Origin: JBARRO01 sp049644265
Lineage (GTDB): Bacteria > Bacteroidota > Ignavibacteria > UBA10030
NCBI GenBank assembly: GCA_049644265.1
Contig: JBARRO010000129.1
Span: forward strand, 1-14,581
Direction of reading: 5' to 3'
Length of the DNA stretch: 14,581 nucleotides
The position numbers and the translations under genes are program-made. Position 1 is the stretch's first letter, and each line of letters starts with the position of its first letter. Shown one piece after another: positions 1-6,376 of the stretch. The notes below the pieces were generated by a model that was not told where the DNA came from, searched no databases, and saw only the letters and a list, made by a program, of their open reading frames with translations.

Positions 1-36
1 GGTGAGAGATAATGACCGAATGTTCATCGATGTCCT

Positions 37-58
37 TTCCTACCTCGCGGGATAGGAA
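37..58. repeat. Imperfect palindrome (TTCCTA...TAGGAA)
   Basis: A 22-bp imperfect palindrome with perfect 6-bp outer arms TTCCTA and TAGGAA and a GC-rich centre that pairs in part. Its right part, ACCTCG then GGGATAGGAA, recurs near 6383-6402 with a longer spacer (4 bases instead of 1). It lies in a gene-free stretch at the window edge next to other repeats. It looks like a REP-type intergenic element, and no function is visible. Confidence 0.5.
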
Positions 59-81
59 TTAAAGGAGGAGTATGGTGCAAT

Positions 82-160
82 CAGCTTTCAGCTGTCAGCG
101 TTCAGCAAGAAACCTCGACATTCGTCCTTAACTGACAACTGATCATTGATGGCTGACAAC
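82..160. repeat. Two inverted heptamer-repeat arrays
   Basis: The left array (82-109) reads CAGCTTT CAGCTGT CAGCGTT CAGCAAG, four units of exactly 7 bases that each begin CAGC. The right array (130-160) reads AACTGAC AACTGAT CATTGAT GGCTGAC AAC, again with period 7 and built on CTGA. The right array is roughly the reverse complement of the left in type, so the pair forms an inverted, MITE-like arrangement around about 20 bases. Heptamer repeats of this style are scattered between genes in many environmental bacterial genomes. No coding potential is apparent. Confidence 0.6.
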
Positions 161-166
161 TTCTTT

Positions 167-243
167 TCAGTGGGCGCTGTAGGGATCCCCGCCTGCCTCA
201 ATTAGTTCTGTTGGGGCGGGCAGGGAACCTACGACCTTACGCG
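167..243 (-). repeat. Partial tRNA-Val 3' copy split by a hairpin element
   Basis: Bases 167-187 are identical to 291-311, and 225-243 are identical to 312-330. Joined, they equal about 40 bp covering the 3' end of the neighbouring tRNA-Val: the 3' anticodon arm, variable loop, T-arm, acceptor strand and a few flanking bases. The copy is interrupted inside the T-loop by a 37-bp palindromic insert (188-224). It lacks the 5' half and the anticodon, so it cannot make a tRNA. It may come from a tandem duplication or from a scar of tRNA-targeted integration. Confidence 0.8.
186..226. repeat. GCCCGCCTGCC-type hairpin, copy 1
   Basis: Bases 186-201 pair with 211-226 to give a 16-bp stem with one C-A mismatch and two T-G wobbles, around a 9-base loop (TTAGTTCTG). 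The left arm carries CCCGCCTGCC and the right arm GGCGGGCAGG. The core sits inside a duplicated tRNA-Val tail, which marks 188-224 as a discrete insert. There is no T-tract after either arm, so an intrinsic terminator is unlikely. Confidence 0.75.
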
Positions 244-280
244 CCCGCCTGCCGCACTGGAACTCGATTGGCGGGCAGGC
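243..280. repeat. GCCCGCCTGCC-type hairpin, copy 2
   Basis: Bases 243-253 pair with 270-280 (11 bp) around a 16-base loop. The C-A mismatch and the inner T-G wobble are at the same stem positions as in copy 1, while the loop is unrelated. It follows the tRNA-tail fragment directly and is itself followed by a GC-rich half-arm-like sequence (280-290) that runs into the real tRNA 3' flank. Confidence 0.75.
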
Positions 281-294
281 CCCGCCCGCCTCAG

Positions 295-369
295 TGGGCG
301 CTGTAGGGATCGAACCTACGACCTTACGCGTGTGAGGCGTACGCTCTGAACCAGCTGAGCTAAGCGCCC
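295..369 (-). tRNA. tRNA-Val (anticodon CAC)
   Basis: Read on the minus strand the gene folds as a full cloverleaf. It has acceptor GGGCGCT pairing with AGCGCCC, D-stem GCTC/GAGC, anticodon stem TACGC/GCGTA with loop CTCACAC (anticodon CAC, valine GUG codons), and T-stem GTAGG/CCTAC with loop TTCGATC. The discriminator base is A and no CCA is encoded, so CCA must be added afterwards. It lies 40 bp downstream of the uvrC stop on the same strand and may be read from the uvrC transcript or from its own promoter; no clear promoter was seen. Its 3' end is partly duplicated downstream. Confidence 0.97.
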
Positions 370-409
370 TGCATCAACCGAGTCAAGATACTCAAAACCC
401 TCCGCAGAA

Positions 410-2290
410 TCAAGAAGGCGGATTCCCGGCGTTCTCTTCTCCAAAATATTCCCGGATCTTCTCCGCCACCTTCTCTCCGACAATTTCTGAAAGCTGGTCG
501 TCCGTAGCAAACTTCACTCCCTGCACCGACCCGAACGCTTCCAACAATTCTCCGGCGCGCTTCTTCCCCACACCTTTAATCAAATCAAGCTCAGTCTGGA
601 GAATACGTTTAGACCGCAGGGTGCGATGATACGTAATGGCAAACCGGTGCGCTTCGTCGCGAATCTGCTGCAACAGGCGGAGTCCATGGGATGTTCGGGG
701 AATCTGCACCGGATCGCTGTGTTCGGGCACGAAGACCTCTTCGAGCTTCTTGGCCAATCCGATGATTGGAACCAACGTGATTCCAAGTCTCGTCAGCACA
801 TCCACAGCGCTGGAAAGCTGCCCTTTTCCCCCATCCACCATAATCAGGTCCGGCATCGCATCCCCTTGCTGCAGAACTCTCGAATACCGCCGCTCAATCA
901 CCTCTTGCATGCTTGCGAAATCATTCGGCCCTTCAACAGAACGAATCTTGAATTTCCGGTACTCGCTCTTTCTGGGCTTCGCATCGACAAACACCACCAT
1001 CGATGCCACGGAATCGCTTCCCTGCGTGTTCGAAATATCGAAGCACTCCACACGACGCGGCGGAGCACTCAAACGAAGATCCCGTTGCAGAGCATTCACC
1101 GAGTGAGGTACGACATCTCCTCGTTTCAATCGCTGCACCTCCAGCTCGTCGAGCCAGAATTGAGCGTTGTTTCTTGCCATGGCAACAAGTTTCGAGGGCT
1201 CTCCGCCCTTTGGAACCTGGACGGAAATCGTTTCGTTGCGCCGCATCCGCAGCCACGAAGAGAGCAATCCGGCCGATTCGACGTCCGCAGAAAGAAGAAT
1301 CTCCCGCGGGATATCATCGGTTTCGAGGTAATATCTCTCAAGGAGGTTTTCCAGTATCTCCGACTCCTGTTTCTGCTCGACATTTGTCAGATAGAAATGC
1401 TGGCTTCCGACGACTTTCCCCTCGCGGATCTTGAAAATAACTCCGCACGCATCGTCGCCCTGGGCAACAACCGCCACAATGTCCCGGTCGATCCGCTCCG
1501 AGTCCACCATTTTTTGTTTGTCGTTGCAGACGGTCAGCGCCCGGATCCGGTCCCGCATCAGCGCAGCCTCTTCGAAACGAAGGTGTTCCGAAAGATTCCG
1601 CATCTCTTCCTCGAGATGCTCGACGACAGAATTCGTCCTCCCCCGCAGCACTTTTACGACCTGGTCGATCATTGCGTTATAGTGCTCCCGGGACACGAGC
1701 GCCTCGCAGGGTCCTTCACACTTCTTGATGTGGTAATCGAGGCACACCTTGAACTTCCCCTTTGCAATCGATTCGTCCGTGAGCTCGAAGTTACAGCTGC
1801 GGATCATGAAGATGTCGCGCACAGTTTTCAGCGCAAAACGCATAGACTTCACATCCGTGTAGGGCCCGAAGTATCGGGCTTTCCGGCCTGCTTTCTTGCG
1901 CGTCACAAACACTCTGGGGAAGGGCTCGTCTGTTACAACGATGTAGGGATAACTCTTGTCATCTTTCAGGAGGACGTTGTAGCGCGGTTTGAGTTTCTTG
2001 ATGAGGTTGGCTTCGAGGATGAGCGCCTCGACTTCCGTGTCGGTGACGGTCAGCTCGACGTCCGCAATCTTCGAAACCATCGTGGCGATGCGCGGCTCGG
2101 GTGCGTGCGATTTCTGGAAGTATTGCCGGACGCGATTGCGCAGATTCTGCGCTTTCCCGACGTAGATGACCTTTTCCTCGGAGTTTTTGAACTGGTACAC
2201 GCCAGGCCGGGCCGGCAACGCATCGAGTTTTTGTTCAAGAGAAAGGTCGTGGGCGGCAATTCTCACGACGGTATCGGATGTCCCCTCCAT
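410..2290 (-). CDS. uvrC: Excinuclease ABC subunit C
   Basis: UvrC makes the two incisions flanking a DNA lesion after UvrA and UvrB have loaded, in cytoplasmic nucleotide excision repair. The 626-residue length is normal. Domains in order are: a GIY-YIG nuclease (GVY at 30-32, YVG at 43-45) for the 3' cut; a cysteine cluster with C-LDYHIKKCEGPC spacing; a UVR motif for UvrB contact (around LRFEEAALMRDRI); an RNase H-like nuclease (ECFDISNTQG, DLIMVDGGKGQL, DEAHRFAITYHR) for the 5' cut; and C-terminal helix-hairpin-helix motifs (IKGVGKKRAGELLEAFG). The ATG lies 8 bp after the epimerase stop, which suggests co-transcription with it and the transporter gene. No expected motif is missing. Confidence 0.98.
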   Translation of the reverse strand: MEGTSDTVVRIAAHDLSLEQKLDALPARPGVYQFKNSEEKVIYVGKAQNLRNRVRQYFQKSHAPEPRIATMVSKIADVELTVTDTEVEALILEANLIKKLKPRYNVLLKDDKSYPYIVVTDEPFPRVFVTRKKAGRKARYFGPYTDVKSMRFALKTVRDIFMIRSCNFELTDESIAKGKFKVCLDYHIKKCEGPCEALVSREHYNAMIDQVVKVLRGRTNSVVEHLEEEMRNLSEHLRFEEAALMRDRIRALTVCNDKQKMVDSERIDRDIVAVVAQGDDACGVIFKIREGKVVGSQHFYLTNVEQKQESEILENLLERYYLETDDIPREILLSADVESAGLLSSWLRMRRNETISVQVPKGGEPSKLVAMARNNAQFWLDELEVQRLKRGDVVPHSVNALQRDLRLSAPPRRVECFDISNTQGSDSVASMVVFVDAKPRKSEYRKFKIRSVEGPNDFASMQEVIERRYSRVLQQGDAMPDLIMVDGGKGQLSSAVDVLTRLGITLVPIIGLAKKLEEVFVPEHSDPVQIPRTSHGLRLLQQIRDEAHRFAITYHRTLRSKRILQTELDLIKGVGKKRAGELLEAFGSVQGVKFATDDQLSEIVGEKVAEKIREYFGEENAGNPPS

Positions 2291-2298
2291 CGCAGGTC

Positions 2299-2697
2299 CT
2301 ACCCTCGTTTCTGGCTAAGCTCGATCAGGACTCCGTTTGTGGACTTGGGATGGACAAAAGCGATGAGGGTATTATCTACGCCCGGACGCGGGGTTTCGTC
2401 AATGAGCTGAAAGCCATCTTTCTTGAGGCGAGCAAGCTCCCTCAGAATGTTGTCGACAGCAAATGAGAGGTGATGAATCCCTTCGCCGCGCTTTTCGATG
2501 AACTTCGCGATCGACGAGCCGGGTGATGAAGACTCAAGAAGCTCGATGGAGGTCTCGCCAAGATGGAACGTCACCGTCTGCACACCCTGATCGGCGACCT
2601 GTTCACGGTGGTCTGGTTTTTGTCCCAACAGCCGTTCAAGCAGCGCGCCCGAAGTCTTGACACTTTTTACTGCGATCCCGATGTGGGAAACCTTCAT
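2299..2697 (-). CDS. mce: Methylmalonyl-CoA epimerase (VOC family)
   Basis: A 132-residue single-domain vicinal-oxygen-chelate protein. It likely interconverts the (R) and (S) forms of methylmalonyl-CoA, linking propionyl-CoA metabolism to succinyl-CoA and methylmalonyl-CoA mutase. The two βαβββ halves are visible. Likely metal ligands are His5 (SHIGIAV), Gln40 (GVQTVTF), His75 or His76 (GIHHLSFAV) and Glu126 (VLIELSQ), at the usual epimerase spacings. The motif GETSIELLE is also typical. The ATG overlaps the transporter stop by 4 bp (ATGA), indicating translational coupling. The neighbours do not belong to propionate metabolism, so the call rests on sequence pattern; another VOC enzyme is possible but less likely. 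Confidence 0.9.
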   Translation of the reverse strand: MKVSHIGIAVKSVKTSGALLERLLGQKPDHREQVADQGVQTVTFHLGETSIELLESSSPGSSIAKFIEKRGEGIHHLSFAVDNILRELARLKKDGFQLIDETPRPGVDNTLIAFVHPKSTNGVLIELSQKRG

Positions 2698-3602
2698 GCC
2701 CCATCCTCCGGAGCGGCAGCCCGACGCTTTTCAATATACTTGAGAAGCTCGGGCAAATTCGCATACACAATTCCTCCCAGTACCAACGCTGCGCCGATGA
2801 AAATCTGGTTCGACATATGTTCCTTTAGAACTATCGCCCCCAGAACAACCGCGATAATCGGCGTCACGAATGCCGTGAGGGAAAGCAGCACAGCATTCAC
2901 ATGCTTGGCGAGCCAGTAGTACATGACGTACGTCATCACGGTTCCGAGCGTGGACAAATACAGGAGCGGAATCAGGGATGCGGAATTAAACACGAGCCGG
3001 GTGTAGTCCTCAATCAGCAGACTCGCCCCGAGGAGGATGATCGCACCAATCGTCATTCCTGCAAAATTGATCGCCACGGAGCTGAATCCTTTTCCCCACT
3101 TCTTCAACGAAACGAGCCCGTAGCCCTGCATGAGGGCGCTTGCGATGATTGCCAGCATACCCTCCAACGGCGCTTCCTGCTGAAACAGCATCTCGCTCGA
3201 AAAAATCACAAAAACCCCGACAAAACCCGCAATCACTCCGACAGATTTCGCGTAGTTGATCCGTTCATTGTCAAGACGAAGATGAGAAAAGAGAGCGACC
3301 CAGAATGGAAATGTGGCAAAGAGAATGGAGGAAAGCCCCGTCGGAATTCGGCTTTGCCCCCAATAGATAAAAGCGAACGGAAGAGTATACGTGAGTAACC
3401 CGAGTTGGGCGACGAGGACCCAGAAAATTCTTTCCCTCGGGAGAGGGTCCTTCCTGATCAGCATGATCGCGCGAAGGATGAGCGTGGCGATCAGAAAGCG
3501 CAAGCCCGCGGCGAGAAATGGAGGGACCGTTGAAATTCCAAATTTGATCGCGAGCCAGGTCGATCCCCAGATGAGACTTACGATCGTGAGCCCACCAACA
3601 AT
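2694..3602 (-). CDS. EamA/DMT-superfamily membrane transporter, start uncertain
   Basis: A ten-helix drug/metabolite transporter of two EamA repeats in the inner membrane; the substrate is unknown. Family signs are GSTWLAIKFG in helix 1, the run IPTGLSSILFATFPFWVAL, and the second-repeat pattern LTAFVTPIIAVVLGAIVLKE. The first ATG/GTG/TTG-type start in frame is TTG at 3503. The frame stays open upstream to an in-frame TAA at 3642-3644, and the extra codons encode a classic first helix (GGLTIVSLIWGSTWLA), so the real start is upstream of 3503. Candidates are ATT at 3602 (given here, 302 residues), ATC at 3620 just after a GGGAGGG, or CTG at 3638. All are rare start codons. A hexamer repeat lies immediately upstream and may have displaced the original start. 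The stop overlaps the epimerase ATG. Confidence 0.85.
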   Translation of the reverse strand: MVGGLTIVSLIWGSTWLAIKFGISTVPPFLAAGLRFLIATLILRAIMLIRKDPLPRERIFWVLVAQLGLLTYTLPFAFIYWGQSRIPTGLSSILFATFPFWVALFSHLRLDNERINYAKSVGVIAGFVGVFVIFSSEMLFQQEAPLEGMLAIIASALMQGYGLVSLKKWGKGFSSVAINFAGMTIGAIILLGASLLIEDYTRLVFNSASLIPLLYLSTLGTVMTYVMYYWLAKHVNAVLLSLTAFVTPIIAVVLGAIVLKEHMSNQIFIGAALVLGGIVYANLPELLKYIEKRRAAAPEDGA

Positions 3603-3641
3603 TTTGATCCGAAGTGAGATACGCCCTCCCTGTTCCAGGTG

Positions 3642-3690
3642 TTAAGGATAAGGTTAAGGTTAAGTGAGATTGAGGTTGAGGTTAAGGAAG
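3642..3690. repeat. Hexamer tandem array (AAGGTT type)
   Basis: A degenerate array with period 6, reading AAGGAT AAGGTT AAGGTT AAGTGA GATTGA GGTTGA GGTTAA GG. It fills the whole gap between the transporter's 5' end and the DUF1015 gene's 3' end. It supplies the TAA stop of DUF1015 (3682-3684) and the TAA that closes the transporter frame upstream (3642-3644). The look is telomere-like, but it is a short interspersed bacterial repeat. Confidence 0.75.
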
Positions 3691-4977
3691 TTTTTTCTCA
3701 TCCGCCATTTTATTTATCACAAGGCCGGACAGGAGTTTGGGGAAGAAGAACGTCGATTTCTGAGGCATCGTCAGGCCTGCCTTTGCAACCCTGCGAACTT
3801 CCTCGATTTTCGTCGGATTCATGAGGAAGGATATCTGCCCTTTGCCGCTGCGGACCGATTCAACAGACTCCTCAACGCTCTTGGAGTATTCCAGGTTGAG
3901 CTTCTGTTCCTGTGCCTGCGCGGAAATCCCGAGCAGATCTCTCAAAATGACTGTGTGCAGGAGTGTCACGTCGAGTTCCTTCACTTCATCGGGCATCGAG
4001 TCGGCCACAACCTCGCCGGCCTGACTCGTCGGCTTGAGCGTTAACAGATAGAATTTCGGGTCCCCCTGAATGACTACTCCAAAAGATCGGACCGCGCTTG
4101 ACTGGAGGCCGGTCTGCAGAGAGTCCCTGTCTTTGAACTCGCGAACGATGAAGAATCGGCCGACCTCCTCCAGAAATTTGGCGCCGTCAAAATTTGGGAG
4201 CGAGTGCACAATCCGGTGCGTGGGATAGATAACCAAACCCCGATCTTCGATGTTCGTGAAGTACATCATGACGTAGTTGCTGAGGTCGTTTCCCGGAACC
4301 TTCGGATTCCGCGCCTTCACAAAATCCCGATAGGCCAGGGCGGTTTCATACCGATGGTGACCGTCTGCAATGAGGACCTGTTTATCGGAAAGGAATTGCT
4401 GGACCTTCCGGATGATTCCCGTCTCCTGGAGCATCCACATTCGGTTTTGCACGTTCTCAAATGTCACATCGATCTCAGGATTCGACTTGGCAAATCCGTT
4501 CAGGTGTTCATCGACTTCGTTTTCCGGATCCCAGTACAGCGAAAACACCTGGCTGAAATTTGACCTGGTTGCCTTGAAGAGGGCGAACCGGTCTTCGCGG
4601 GGTTTTGCGAGCGTTTTTTCGTGAGGAAGAACCACGTTCTTCTCAAAGTCCTCCAGCCTGCAGAGGGCAATGAATCCCTTCCGGGTCGTCAAGGATCCGG
4701 TTTGATCTTCAAAACTCTGGTGCAGGACATACAGTGCCGGTTTCTCTTCGCGAACAAGGATGTGGTCCTTCTGCCAATCCTCGAAGAATTTCGCCGCGGA
4801 GGAGTAACGATCCGCCTCCCTCCCAAGAATCAAACGCACAACGTTGTAGGGGCTCCGGTCATAGAGCCGGGTTTGTTGTTCGGGAGAAATGACATCATAA
4901 GGCGGTGCAATGACATCTTCCATCGCAACGCTCGACTGGTTATACCGATATCCGCGAAACGGAATAATCTGTGGCAT
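3682..4977 (-). CDS. DUF1015 family protein
   Basis: A 431-residue cytoplasmic protein of the conserved DUF1015 (COG4198-type) family, whose reaction is not established to my knowledge. Family motifs are IPFRGYRY at 5-12, APPYDVI at 24-30, the strongly conserved ADGHHRYETALAY at 204-216, YPTHR at 251-255, and a C-terminal block ending STFFFPKLLSGLVIN. The GHHRY block recalls the catalytic motif of ParB/SerK-like enzymes, but that is only an inference. The start ATG is 6 bp after the era stop, so it is probably co-transcribed with era. The last residues (ADEKKLP) run up to a hexamer repeat that provides the stop codon, so the extreme C-terminus may not be ancestral. Confidence 0.93.
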   Translation of the reverse strand: MPQIIPFRGYRYNQSSVAMEDVIAPPYDVISPEQQTRLYDRSPYNVVRLILGREADRYSSAAKFFEDWQKDHILVREEKPALYVLHQSFEDQTGSLTTRKGFIALCRLEDFEKNVVLPHEKTLAKPREDRFALFKATRSNFSQVFSLYWDPENEVDEHLNGFAKSNPEIDVTFENVQNRMWMLQETGIIRKVQQFLSDKQVLIADGHHRYETALAYRDFVKARNPKVPGNDLSNYVMMYFTNIEDRGLVIYPTHRIVHSLPNFDGAKFLEEVGRFFIVREFKDRDSLQTGLQSSAVRSFGVVIQGDPKFYLLTLKPTSQAGEVVADSMPDEVKELDVTLLHTVILRDLLGISAQAQEQKLNLEYSKSVEESVESVRSGKGQISFLMNPTKIEEVRRVAKAGLTMPQKSTFFFPKLLSGLVINKMADEKKLP

Positions 4978-4983
4978 ACGCCG

Positions 4984-5913
4984 CTACATTTCGTTGGATG
5001 ATCTGTGATCCGCGCTGTACCCCAGCCGCTTCAGAGTCCCTTCGTTCTCTCGCCAGTGCTCCCGTACTTTCACAAACAGCTCGAGGAACACTTTGCGTTG
5101 GATGAAATCCTCTATTTCCTCTCGGGCCTTCTGGCCGACCTTCTTCAGCGCCTCACCGTTCTTCCCGATGAGAATTCCCTTTTGCGACTGGCGCTCAACA
5201 ATAATGTCGGCGTTGATGTAAGTTTTGCCTGCTTCCCGTTCGTTAAATTCCTGGATCTCGACGGCCGTCGAATAGGGTATCTCCTCCTCGAACTGTTCGA
5301 ATATCTGTTCACGGATGAATTCGGCGACAAAGAATCGTTCCGGCTGCTCGCTGACAATATCCGTGGGGTAGTACGGTTCGTGGACGGGAAGGTATTGGAG
5401 AACCGTTGCGAGAAAATCGTCAAGGTTTTGGCGCTTGAGCGCAGAGATCGGGATGACTTCCCGGAAGCTCTGCTGTTTGATGAAACCGTCGATGAGCGGC
5501 AGGAGATTTGGCTTGTAGACCGTGTCCACTTTGTTCATGACGAGGAGAAGCGGTTTGTTGCGATGCTTTGCCACTACCTGCTCGCGGACCGTCGGAGAGA
5601 GTTCACACTTGTTCGCTACTTCAGTGAGCAGCACGATGACGTCGGCGTCTTCGAGGGCCGACTGGGCCGACCGGACCATCTTCTCGTGGAGAAGGTATTT
5701 CGGTTTCAGGAGTCCCGGCGTGTCGAGGAAGATGATCTGCGCGTCGCGCCGGCTCAAAATGCCGAGGACACGCTGGCGGGTCGTTTGCGGCTTTCTCGTG
5801 ACGATGGAAATCTTCTGGTCCAGGAGGGCATTCATCAGCGTCGATTTGCCGACATTCGGCTCGCCGACGATGGCGACATATCCTGACTTGAAATTCGGAG
5901 TCTGTTCAGTCAT
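4984..5913 (-). CDS. era: GTPase Era
   Basis: Era is an essential GTPase that binds the 3' end of 16S rRNA and assists 30S subunit maturation, peripherally associated with the membrane. The 309-residue protein has G1 GEPNVGKS at 17-24, switch sequence PQTTRQRV near 42-49, G3 DTPG at 64-67, G4 NKVD at 127-130 and G5 SALK at 157-160. A KH domain follows with GKNG at 250-253, and the end FVKVREHWRENEGTLKRLGY is typical. No Shine-Dalgarno sequence precedes the ATG. Instead the start lies 12 bp after a strong hairpin, so expression may depend on read-through or on an undetected promoter. DUF1015 follows 6 bp after the stop. Confidence 0.98.
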   Translation of the reverse strand: MTEQTPNFKSGYVAIVGEPNVGKSTLMNALLDQKISIVTRKPQTTRQRVLGILSRRDAQIIFLDTPGLLKPKYLLHEKMVRSAQSALEDADVIVLLTEVANKCELSPTVREQVVAKHRNKPLLLVMNKVDTVYKPNLLPLIDGFIKQQSFREVIPISALKRQNLDDFLATVLQYLPVHEPYYPTDIVSEQPERFFVAEFIREQIFEQFEEEIPYSTAVEIQEFNEREAGKTYINADIIVERQSQKGILIGKNGEALKKVGQKAREEIEDFIQRKVFLELFVKVREHWRENEGTLKRLGYSADHRSSNEM

Positions 5914-5953
5914 AAGAAAGACAAAGGCGTGCCGTCATCCTCGTCGGCACGCC
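5914..5953 (-). terminator. Hairpin with T-rich tail between glnB and era
   Basis: Bases 5926-5934 (GGCGTGCCG) and 5945-5953 (CGGCACGCC) form a perfect 9-bp stem with a 10-base loop. On the minus strand the stem is followed by TTTGTCTTTCTT, directly before the era ATG. This fits an intrinsic terminator for glnB. The T-run is interrupted, so termination may be partial, and the same hairpin could act as an attenuator or translational block for era. Confidence 0.7.
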
Positions 5954-5969
5954 CGGTTCGCTGCGTTCC

Positions 5970-6308
5970 TTAAATCGCGTCTTCCCCGGATTCTTCTGTC
6001 CGGATGCGAATGATATCCTCCACGGGGTAGATGAAGATCTTCCCGTCTCCCACCTGTCCGGTCTTCGCGGCCTTGATAATGGTGGAAACGATGCGTTCGA
6101 CGAGGGAATCTTTCGCGATAATTTCAATTTTGATTTTGGGAAGGAAATCGATCTTATACTCCGAGCCGCGATAGAGCTCGGTGTGTCCTTTCTGCCGACC
6201 GTATCCCTTGACCTCGGTCAATGTCATTCCCTTCACGCCCATCTCCGATAGAGCTTCCCGCACGTCATCAAGCTTGAACGGTCGAATGATTGCCTCAATT
6301 TTCTTCAT
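5970..6308 (-). CDS. glnB: Nitrogen regulatory protein PII
   Basis: A 112-residue PII signal protein. It forms a trimer that senses 2-oxoglutarate, ATP/ADP and glutamine state and adjusts nitrogen-metabolism targets. The sequence is close to the GlnB type throughout: MKKIEAIIRPFKLDDVREAL at the N-terminus, VKGYGRQKGHTELYRGSEY with Tyr51 as the site modified by uridylylation in proteobacteria, and the C-terminal signature TGQVGDGKIFI followed by VIRIRT-like IIRIRTEESGEDAI. Unlike many PII genes it has no amtB or glnA beside it; it sits between secA and era. The ATG is directly preceded by a CGGATT repeat and no ribosome-binding site is visible. Whether Tyr51 is modified in this organism is unknown. 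Confidence 0.97.
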   Translation of the reverse strand: MKKIEAIIRPFKLDDVREALSEMGVKGMTLTEVKGYGRQKGHTELYRGSEYKIDFLPKIKIEIIAKDSLVERIVSTIIKAAKTGQVGDGKIFIYPVEDIIRIRTEESGEDAI

Positions 6309-6340
6309 CGCGGATTCTCACGGATTAATCGGATTTACAC
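6309..6340. repeat. CGGATT direct repeats abutting the glnB start
   Basis: CGGATT occurs at 6311, 6321 and 6330, spaced 10 and 9 bases apart. Read from the glnB side it gives AATCCGATTAATCCGTGAGA... and ends exactly at the glnB ATG. Repeats of this 'aatccgtgagaatccgcg' style are widespread between genes in environmental genomes. It occupies the place where a ribosome-binding site for glnB would be expected. A role as a protein-binding site cannot be excluded. Confidence 0.55.
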
Positions 6341-6376
6341 GCCCGCCTGCCTTTTCGAACCTGAGAGGCGGGCAGG
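6341..6376. repeat. GCCCGCCTGCC-type hairpin, copy 3
   Basis: Bases 6342-6351 pair with 6367-6376 with the same C-A mismatch and T-G wobble as the two copies near the tRNA. The stem can extend by four more pairs or wobbles to 6355/6363, leaving loop CGAACCT. It lies in the secA-glnB gap. A weak terminator for secA is possible, but there is no T-run. Confidence 0.75.

Noticed and set aside
1..27. Possible start of a minus-strand gene (ATG at 27 with AAAGGA upstream) leaving the window
   Set aside because: Only nine codons are visible, too few to support a gene.
186..280. Intrinsic terminators of the tRNA-Val gene
   Set aside because: The stems are GC-rich but have no T-run after either arm, and the first lies inside a duplicated tRNA fragment, which points to mobile repeats.
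82..290. CRISPR array
   Set aside because: The repeats are 7-base arrays and hairpins of uneven spacing with no unique spacers of regular length, and no cas gene is near.
626..2410. Long open frame (594 codons) on the plus strand opposite uvrC
   Set aside because: It mirrors uvrC, which has all expected domains. The translation has no recognisable motif and is explained by the codon bias of uvrC.
3642..3690. Telomere-like sequence suggesting a linear end or a eukaryotic origin
   Set aside because: It is a short degenerate hexamer array between two ordinary bacterial genes.
5906..5938. Ten-codon upstream frame starting in the hairpin loop and ending across the era ATG
   Set aside because: GAGG touches the ATG with no spacer, so initiation is unlikely, and such short frames arise by chance.
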